Part shown: in pieces, positions 14,236-19,531 of the stretch | How positions within the stretch are numbered: the first letter of the stretch is position 1 | Layout of the letters: each line of letters starts with the position of its first letter | Assembly: GCA_035504095.1 (NCBI GenBank) | Contig: DATJSN010000085.1 | Location: forward strand, 1-19,531 | Length of the DNA: 19,531 bases | Origin: DATJSN01 sp035504095 | Lineage (GTDB): Bacteria > Planctomycetota > Phycisphaerae > WQYP01 | Reading direction: 5' to 3' | Program-made: the position numbers and the translations under genes | Notes under the pieces: generated by a model | What the model was told of the DNA's origin: nothing | Databases searched by the model: none | What the model saw: the letters and a program-made list of their open reading frames with translations, nothing else

Positions 14236-16548
14236 ATGTTCAAACACACCTGTATACAGTTGCTCGTTGGGGTGTTCATCCTGACCGGATTGAGTATTTC
14301 TTCCCTGGCAGAAGCAGACGAGCCGCAGGTTAGCAGCCAACAGGTGATCGCCAGTATCGAAAAAGGGGTTAAGTTTCTGCTTTCCCAGGAAAAACCCGAT
14401 ACATTTTGGGAAGAACCGGATTCACAACCCTTTCCCACCACTGAACAATATGGCGGCGAAACCGCCCTGGTAACTGAAGCATTGATTTATGTCGACCGGA
14501 CGCTTCATCTGCCGGAACTCTATCAATTCGACCCGCCGATGCGGAATGCCATTGGTTTTCTGCTCAAAACACGCACTCCCACAACGTATTATGCATCGTT
14601 CACCGCAAACGCTTTGACGCAACTACCGCGACGACCGGAAAACCTGACCGCCCTTACCTGGGCGGCCAGTTATTTTCAGAAAAGCATTCATCCCGACGGC
14701 GGCTATACCTATGCCGGTGGAACGCCTGATCTGACTGATGAATTTCCCGTGCAAGCGGGCAACTGGGACAATTCCAACAGTCAATACGGCGTATTGGGTA
14801 TGTGGGCGTGTGCGGATGCGGGCTTTAATGCATCTCTGGACTTCTGGCAGATGGTTTCCCAGCATTGGCGCGGCGCACAAAATATCGACGGTACATGGAG
14901 CTATTCGCCGGATCTTCCCAACGGGCCATCCAATACCGTTGACGAAGAAACTTATTCCATGACCCCGGCGGGCGTGGCAAGTCTTTTGATCGCCGATGAA
15001 TTTTTGAACGTTACCGACACCGGTATTGAACCGCCAGTCGATGAAAACGTTGTCGCCGGTTTGCGCTGGATGAATGAACATTTTGACCCCGCGGAAAACA
15101 ATCAATACGTGATGTACGGATTCGAACGTGTAGGGCTGGCCAGCGGTCTTACAAGTTTCGGCGGACATAACTGGTATCAGGATTATGCGGCAACGCTGAT
15201 TAAAGCTCAGAATGCCGACGGCAGCTGGGATGCCAATTTTTTTATTGGCGACGACGCCGATAGTAACATTGGCACCGCATATGCCCTGCTGATTCTGGAC
15301 CGTGGGCTTAATCCGGTATTCATGAATAAGCTGCAATATACGCCCGATTATTACGGCCAATGGAACGCGCGTCCCCAGGACGCCGCCAACATCACCGACT
15401 GGGTCGCGACCAACACCGGCAGCGCTCTGAATTGGCAGGCGGTGAATTTTAACGAACCTGTTTCGGACTGGATGGATTCGCCGATTTTGCTGATCACCGG
15501 ACATGCCGATCCACATTTTTCGCCAGCCCAGGTTGATATGCTTCGGAATTACGTTAACGCAGGGGGCCTCGTGCTTTGTCTTTGCGACGGCGGGTTTGTC
15601 GGTTTTCAAAATGCCATGGCCGAATATGGTTCACAAGTCGTTAACAACCGCTATCCGGTGCATGTGATTTCCCCTTCGAGCAGTCTGTTTACCATTCAAC
15701 CGTGGTACCAGTTGCAATCGCCGCGGGTTCTGGGCATTTCCAACGGCGTGCGCTATCTTTGGCTCATTGTGCCTGAAGATATGGGAAGTGTGTGGCAGCG
15801 CCGGGAATTCGACGAAAAGAATTTCTGGATTCTCCCTGAAAATCTGTATCTTTATGCCACAGGCAACGGATATCTGCAGGATAGGCTGGTAACTTTGGCG
15901 GTAGCTGCGCCAACTACCCCGCCGACTAAATCCCTGACCATGGGACGTTTGCAATATGACGGCAACTGGGACCCCGAACCTGGTGCATGGCCACGAATGG
16001 CGGCGCTGGCCGCGGCAGATTTTTCAACTGAACTCGGTCTGGAAAGCATCACGCCGCAGCAGGCTAATGCGTCAAAAATTCCGTTGATTCACATGACCGG
16101 TACGGGAAGTTTTTCTTTCTCCGATGAGCAAATCGCCAGTTTACGCTCTTATCTTGACTCGGGGGGAATGTTGTTTGCCGACGCCGCAGGAGGGAGCCCC
16201 AGCTTCAACGAATCATTTTTACTTCTGGCGCAGAAATTGGCGCCTGGTGCGGCGCTTGACTCATTGCCAGACAATTGCCCGCTTTATACCGGTGATTTTC
16301 CCGGTGGTGTAAATGCCTCCACGGTAACCTATCGTAAATTTTACGTTGTCCACAATGGACCGCAAAAAACGCCGGCGTTATTGGGAATTCAAATTAAAGG
16401 ACGCTGGGCAATTGTCTTTTCACCGTATGACATTACATCCGGGTTGCTGGGGACCCGCACCTGGGGAATTAGCGGATATGGCCCGGAATCGGCGCAGGAT
16501 TTAGCGCGGAATATTATTCTCTACGCCATCGCCAATGAAACAAAATAA
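14236..16548 (+). CDS. Secreted protein with an alpha/alpha toroid and two DUF4159-like domains
   Basis: A 770-residue protein with an apparent signal peptide (about 1-26, ending LSISSLAEA). Residues about 35-360 hold prenyltransferase/squalene-cyclase-type repeats: DGGYTYAG, DGTWSYSP and QNADGSWDANF are the usual Q-x-x-D-G-x-W turns. No DxDD cyclase motif is evident, so it is probably not a terpene cyclase. Two domains resembling DUF4159 (ThuA-like) follow at about 365-560 and 568-770. Each begins LQY and carries a repeated core: LLITGHADPHFSPAQVDMLR with NAGGLVLCLCDGG, then IHMTGTGSFSFSDEQIASLR with DSGGMLFADAAGG. ATG 14236 follows AGAGG at 14222-14226; an ATG at 14203 directly follows a TAAAAT -10 candidate and is less likely. 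From memory, this architecture is typical of planctomycetes. Role unknown. Confidence 0.78.
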   Translation: MFKHTCIQLLVGVFILTGLSISSLAEADEPQVSSQQVIASIEKGVKFLLSQEKPDTFWEEPDSQPFPTTEQYGGETALVTEALIYVDRTLHLPELYQFDPPMRNAIGFLLKTRTPTTYYASFTANALTQLPRRPENLTALTWAASYFQKSIHPDGGYTYAGGTPDLTDEFPVQAGNWDNSNSQYGVLGMWACADAGFNASLDFWQMVSQHWRGAQNIDGTWSYSPDLPNGPSNTVDEETYSMTPAGVASLLIADEFLNVTDTGIEPPVDENVVAGLRWMNEHFDPAENNQYVMYGFERVGLASGLTSFGGHNWYQDYAATLIKAQNADGSWDANFFIGDDADSNIGTAYALLILDRGLNPVFMNKLQYTPDYYGQWNARPQDAANITDWVATNTGSALNWQAVNFNEPVSDWMDSPILLITGHADPHFSPAQVDMLRNYVNAGGLVLCLCDGGFVGFQNAMAEYGSQVVNNRYPVHVISPSSSLFTIQPWYQLQSPRVLGISNGVRYLWLIVPEDMGSVWQRREFDEKNFWILPENLYLYATGNGYLQDRLVTLAVAAPTTPPTKSLTMGRLQYDGNWDPEPGAWPRMAALAAADFSTELGLESITPQQANASKIPLIHMTGTGSFSFSDEQIASLRSYLDSGGMLFADAAGGSPSFNESFLLLAQKLAPGAALDSLPDNCPLYTGDFPGGVNASTVTYRKFYVVHNGPQKTPALLGIQIKGRWAIVFSPYDITSGLLGTRTWGISGYGPESAQDLARNIILYAIANETK

Positions 16549-16593
16549 TTCTGTAACCAACGAAACTCTTCACATAGCCCCGGCCCTGGCCGT

Positions 16594-16632
16594 GGCGGAA
16601 CTTTCCGAAAGCCAAAATCCGCCGGACTTTTT
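16594..16632 (+). terminator. Weak candidate terminator after the DUF4159-like gene
   Basis: GGCGGA (16594-16599) and TCCGCC (16618-16623) form a 6-bp inverted repeat with an 18-base loop that could fold further (CTTTC with GAAAG). It is followed four bases later by TTTTT (16628-16632). The long loop and the gap before the T run make it weaker than usual. Confidence 0.3.
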
Positions 16633-16671
16633 GCGAACCATGCTAAATTTGTTGTTCGGTGATTTCTGCCC

Positions 16672-16687
16672 CCCCGGCAAGCCGGGG
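16672..16687. repeat. GC-rich inverted repeat (hairpin)
   Basis: CCCCGGCAAGCCGGGG is a perfect 7+2+7 inverted repeat (effectively a 6-bp stem with loop CAAG). It lies between the convergent DUF4159-like and trxA genes. Neither strand has a T run after it, so it is not a standard rho-independent terminator. It may be a transcript-end stabiliser or one copy of a dispersed repeat. Confidence 0.5.
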
Positions 16688-16717
16688 ACCATGCGTATGA
16701 TTACGAATCGATTAAAT

Positions 16718-17059
16718 TCACACTTTTTGCCCAACGATTGAATCAATTGCTGCCTTGAAATCACGCTTGGGTGTAAGGCCGACAAATCGTTTGGCTGTCT
16801 GTCCGCGACTAAAAAGAATGATGGTTGGAATCGCGCTGATGTTAAATTTCATGGCGATGTTGCGGTTGGAATCGGTATCCACTTTGCCCACTTTTACCTT
16901 TCCTTTGTATTCGGATGCCAGTTCATCGATTGTCGGCGCAAGCATACGGCATGGACCGCACCACTCAGCCCAAAAATCCACCAGCACCGGATCGGAGCAA
17001 TTTAAAACTTCCTGATCAAAATTCGCATCCGTCAGGACCACTACACTCTCGTTAGCCAT
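16718..17059 (-). CDS. trxA: Thioredoxin
   Basis: A 113-residue cytosolic thioredoxin, a disulfide reductase. The active site is WCGPC, with C34 and C37. The family's buried Asp is D28 in DFWAEW, and the cis-proline is P78 in SAIPTI. There is an additional Cys at 21. The start is ATG 17059, with GGGAGA at 17069-17064 a few bases upstream; the open frame continues 28 codons further but crosses a good promoter, so that extension is not translated. It follows the secreted-protein gene after 120 bases and has its own promoter, so it may be transcribed alone as well as from accC. Confidence 0.95.
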   Translation of the reverse strand: MANESVVVLTDANFDQEVLNCSDPVLVDFWAEWCGPCRMLAPTIDELASEYKGKVKVGKVDTDSNRNIAMKFNISAIPTIILFSRGQTAKRFVGLTPKRDFKAAIDSIVGQKV

Positions 17060-17114
17060 TTTTGTCTCCCGCGGCCCAATTTTCATTTGCCCTGGCCGCA
17101 AACTCGGCAAAAGA

Positions 17115-17146
17115 ATACTAGACACGATGATTTGGCGTGTCAAATC
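17115..17146 (-). promoter_or_regulatory. Promoter of trxA overlapping an inverted repeat
   Basis: On the minus strand a perfect TTGACA (17143-17138) and TAGTAT (17120-17115, 4 of 6) are separated by 17 bases. The -35 lies inside an inverted repeat, GATTTG-N6-CAAATC (17146-17129), a possible operator for a regulator of thioredoxin expression. Confidence 0.6.
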
Positions 17147-17179
17147 ACCGGATGTTCAAAAGCATGTGCTTTAAAACAC

Positions 17180-17968
17180 TCAGTTCTGTGACTTTGGGGC
17201 CGCGGGTATCGGACCATCCAGGCCATGATCGGCGCTGGGCGGCGGCAGCGTGATATCAATCGGCTTAAATTTGCCATCGCTGGAAACATCGATGCCGCCC
17301 AGATCGGGCAGATACTGCCAGGGATCAGGTATTGCAGCCGCAGCGCCACGCCAGCGCGAAATGACTTTGCTTATGTCCTCGTCCACGCGCCATCCGGAAT
17401 AAAACCGCTGAAAATACCAGAGCTCAACACGGAAAATGACAGAGCCCGCGGCGCCGCTGTGGTAACTTGTGGTACGAATCATTTCAACAATTACTGAGGC
17501 GTGATCGTGATCGGCGGCGATCCAGAGCGGGACATTAAAGTCGGTAAACGCTGGGGTCTTTTCTATAAATGTCACAATCTGATTTAAATCGTCGGGCGTG
17601 GCCGGATCGCCGGCTAAAACCGGACGATAGTAGTGCATGTCGACGCCTTCCCAACGGGCATTTTGCGTCCAGAGGATCAAGTCGTAATTAAATCCCGCCG
17701 GCAGGTTGGGGATGGTGAATCTGCCGGTGGTCGAATCGATCTGGCCGGAAAAAACCCAAGGCGTTTTTACGCCGTTGCTTACGTCTAACACGTTGGCGCG
17801 ATCCCTCTGTACCGCCTCAATAGAGGTGATCGGCGAGGCGGAACTGATGGTCCCGACGAGGGTAACTGTGCCAAATGGCGCGGCCAAAGGAACTTGTGCG
17901 GGTCCGCCTGCTCCCAAAAGCAGCAGAAAAAGGGCGGGGAGAAAATACCGAAGTAAGCGCGCGTGCAT
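17180..17968 (-). CDS. Secreted protein of unknown function with a carboxypeptidase-regulatory-like beta domain
   Basis: A 262-residue protein with a hydrophobic leader (about 5-21) and a likely cleavage near GAGGPAQVPLAA. The N-terminal half contains VTLVGTI...DSTTGRFTIPNLPAGFNYDL, which resembles carboxypeptidase-regulatory or transthyretin-like beta domains (G...TG.F.I..LP.G.Y.L). The C-terminal half is rich in Trp and Tyr (RVELWYFQRFYSGWRVDED) and ends in a proline-rich tail. No catalytic motif is recognised. The ATG is only 9 bases after the DUF488 stop and no good ribosome binding site is seen, so translation may be coupled. It is probably periplasmic. Confidence 0.6.
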   Translation of the reverse strand: MHARLLRYFLPALFLLLLGAGGPAQVPLAAPFGTVTLVGTISSASPITSIEAVQRDRANVLDVSNGVKTPWVFSGQIDSTTGRFTIPNLPAGFNYDLILWTQNARWEGVDMHYYRPVLAGDPATPDDLNQIVTFIEKTPAFTDFNVPLWIAADHDHASVIVEMIRTTSYHSGAAGSVIFRVELWYFQRFYSGWRVDEDISKVISRWRGAAAAIPDPWQYLPDLGGIDVSSDGKFKPIDITLPPPSADHGLDGPIPAAPKSQN

Positions 17969-17977
17969 ACAGACATT

Positions 17978-18343
17978 TTAGCGTATTTTCTTTTCCAGAT
18001 AGACCTTGAGCGCGATGGCGTTATTGTGCTGTATATCGCGTGCGCCAAAGACCAGTGTGATGTTGCCGGACTTCGCCGCATCCAGCAATGGCTGCCAGGT
18101 TGCCGGTTTTTTATCTAATTCGGCGTGATAACGTTGCTGAAATCCGTCCCATCGCGCCGGATCGTGATTAAACCATTTGCGCAACTTGTCGCTGGGCGAC
18201 ACCGACCGCAGCCAGCTTTCCACTTTTAATTTTACTTTTGTAACTCCGCGGGGCCAAAGGTGATCGACTAAAAACCGGCGGCCATCGCCGACAGCGGTGG
18301 GGTCATAGGCGCGCTTAATCTGGATTTTTGGGTGTTTTGGCAT
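17978..18343 (-). CDS. DUF488 family protein (YeaO-like)
   Basis: A 121-residue cytosolic protein of the DUF488 (YeaO) family. The family stretches are evident: IQIKRAYDP at the start, VDHLWPRGV, ESWLRSVSPSDKLRKWFNHDP, RWDGFQQRYHAEL and FGARDIQHNNAIALKVYL. The biochemical role of the family is not known to me. ATG 18343 lies 5 bases after the accC stop codon (the open frame continues 10 codons upstream, within the accC end). The close spacing indicates an operon with accC and the secreted unknown protein. Confidence 0.9.
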   Translation of the reverse strand: MPKHPKIQIKRAYDPTAVGDGRRFLVDHLWPRGVTKVKLKVESWLRSVSPSDKLRKWFNHDPARWDGFQQRYHAELDKKPATWQPLLDAAKSGNITLVFGARDIQHNNAIALKVYLEKKIR

Positions 18344-18348
18344 CGAAT

Positions 18349-19531
18349 TTATTTTCTTCGGCGTTCGAGCCATCCTGTATCGACGCGTGCCTGCTGGAAA
18401 TCCTTGTCATTCATAATTTGCCGGTGCAGCGGAATCGTGGTTTTGACCGGTCCGGCGCGGAATTCCTCCAGGGCGCGGCGCATGGTGGCGATGGCTGCGT
18501 CCCTTGTGGCTCTGTGCACGATGAGTTTGCCGATCATGGAATCATAATTCGGACCGATGCGATAACCCTGATAAGCATGGGTATCCAGGCGCACACCCGG
18601 CCCTCCGGGCGGTATGAATTCTTCGAGCAGGCCGGGTGACGGAGCGAAGTTGCGGTCCGGATCCTCGGCGTTGATACGACACTCGATGGCCGCGCCACTA
18701 TGGTGAACGTCTTCCTGGCGGAGCGTGAGTTTTTCTCCTGAAGCGATGCGAAGTTGCCACTGAATCAGGTCTTCGCCGGTAACCATTTCGGTAACCGGAT
18801 GCTCAACTTGTATGCGCGTGTTTACTTCGAGGAAGTAAAAATGTTTGTGTTTATCCATGATGAATTCGACGGTGGCCGCGGAGTAATAACCCGCTTCTTT
18901 GGCCAGGCGCACGGCGGATTCGCAAAGTTCCCGGCGAATTTCATCGTCGATTACCGGGCAAGGCGACTCTTCGATGATTTTCTGATGCCTTCGCTGTACC
19001 GAACAGTCGCGTTCAAACAGATGAATAACGTGCCCGTGCTTATCGCCGAGAATCTGCACCTCCACATGCCGTGGTTCGTCATGATATTTTTCGATGAAAA
19101 CCGTGCCGTCCTTGAAAGCGGCTTCCGCTTCGGACTGTGCGGCTTTAAGCGAGCTTTTAAGGGAAATTTCATTGTGCGCGACGCGCATGCCGCGCCCCCC
19201 GCCGCCGGCTGACGCCTTGATGATGACCGGATAACCAATTTTCTGGGCGACTTCCACGGCTTGCTTTTCGTTTTTGACCGGACCATCGCTGCCGGGTGTG
19301 AGCGGTACGTTGCACTTGCGGGCCAGTTCTTTGGACGCGAGTTTGGAGCCTAAAAGCTTCATCGATTCAACGGACGGGCCGATAAATTCGATTTTGCAGC
19401 TTCGGCAAACGTCGGCAAAATGGGCGTTTTCGGAAAGAAAGCCGTAACCCGGATGAATGGCCTGCACGTCCGCGACTTCGGCGGCGGAAATAATACGCGG
19501 GATGTTCAAATAGCTTTCGCCGGCCGGTCCG
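18349..19531 (-). CDS. accC: Biotin carboxylase subunit of acetyl-CoA carboxylase (N-terminus outside window)
   Basis: About 393 codons are visible; the frame is open to the window edge, so the first part (probably 50-70 residues) is missing. It carboxylates biotin on AccB with ATP and bicarbonate, the first step of fatty acid synthesis. Visible are SYLNIPRIISAAE and IHPGYGFLSENAHF at the N-terminal side, the ATP-grasp loop KASAGGGGRGMRVA, HVEVQILGDKHGHV, ERDCSVQRRHQKIIEESPCP, VNTRIQVEHPVTEM and the C-terminal domain INAEDPDRNFAPSPG with YDSMIGKLIV. Propionyl-CoA or methylcrotonyl-CoA carboxylase biotin subunits are similar but usually longer, with a fused biotin domain; here the protein ends at ERRRK after the BC C-terminal domain, as in AccC. 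accB should lie just upstream. Confidence 0.95.
   Translation of the reverse strand, partial: GPAGESYLNIPRIISAAEVADVQAIHPGYGFLSENAHFADVCRSCKIEFIGPSVESMKLLGSKLASKELARKCNVPLTPGSDGPVKNEKQAVEVAQKIGYPVIIKASAGGGGRGMRVAHNEISLKSSLKAAQSEAEAAFKDGTVFIEKYHDEPRHVEVQILGDKHGHVIHLFERDCSVQRRHQKIIEESPCPVIDDEIRRELCESAVRLAKEAGYYSAATVEFIMDKHKHFYFLEVNTRIQVEHPVTEMVTGEDLIQWQLRIASGEKLTLRQEDVHHSGAAIECRINAEDPDRNFAPSPGLLEEFIPPGGPGVRLDTHAYQGYRIGPNYDSMIGKLIVHRATRDAAIATMRRALEEFRAGPVKTTIPLHRQIMNDKDFQQARVDTGWLERRRK

Noticed and set aside
14236..15315. Squalene or terpene cyclase function for the toroid part of the large secreted protein
   Set aside because: QW-type turns are present but no DxDD or similar catalytic motif is visible and the protein is exported and fused to DUF4159-like domains.
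14623..15609. Minus-strand 328-codon open frame antisense to the DUF4159-like gene
   Set aside because: It is long, but its composition (many Ile, Val, His and Arg) is that expected from the complement of a coding gene, and it lacks a start context or recognisable motif.
16535..16741. Plus-strand 68-codon frame overlapping the DUF4159-like gene's end
   Set aside because: It overlaps the previous stop by 14 bases, runs through the GC-rich hairpin and into the trxA 3' end, and shows no features of a real protein.

Overview
The window looks like chromosomal DNA from a Gram-negative-type bacterium of moderate GC, most likely a planctomycete (Planctomycetota, perhaps a Phycisphaerae-like lineage). 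This is inferred from the 770-residue toroid plus double DUF4159-like secreted protein, the small N-terminally anchored proteins beside it, and the mixture of housekeeping genes with unknown secreted proteins. No rRNA or taxonomic marker is present, so the assignment is a lean, not a proof.

Layout. 1-62 (-) is the first 20 codons of a probable transposase cut by the window edge, followed by about 420 bases with no convincing gene. 486-1871 (+) is hflX, with a TTG start and a good promoter. 1914-1996 (-) is tRNA-Tyr(GTA) with its own promoter. 2139-2432 (-) is a stand-alone tatA with a promoter and a rho-independent terminator. 2773-5117 (+) holds three tandem copies of a 254-255 residue glycosyltransferase-like gene (StrF/GT2-like). 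It is followed in the same direction by a carbohydrate ABC importer (5221-8446: substrate-binding protein, MalF-like and MalG-like permeases, no ATPase). 8545-9021 (+) is an AT-rich SMI1/KNR4 (SUKH) gene that looks foreign.

9073-14107 is a minus-strand run of six closely spaced genes. Read in transcription order they are a small two-membrane-segment protein, two related small anchored proteins, bioB, a ketoacyl-ACP-synthase-like gene and nadE. The run is headed by a strong promoter that would give a leaderless first message. Divergent from it, 14236-16548 (+) encodes the large secreted toroid/DUF4159 protein. 16718-19531 (-) is accC (cut by the window edge), a DUF488 gene, a secreted unknown and trxA; trxA also has its own TTGACA promoter overlapping an inverted repeat.

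How they fit together. Two genes bear on biotin: bioB makes it and accC is the biotin carboxylase subunit of acetyl-CoA carboxylase. The ketoacyl synthase between bioB and nadE might belong to biotin-precursor or fatty-acid metabolism. The glycosyltransferase triplet next to a sugar importer suggests a glycan or sugar locus. The most unusual content is the GT triplication, the ketoacyl synthase in the bioB-nadE run, and the small anchored-protein group divergent from the toroid/DUF4159 protein. I found no CRISPR array, phage module or clearly recognisable new defence system.
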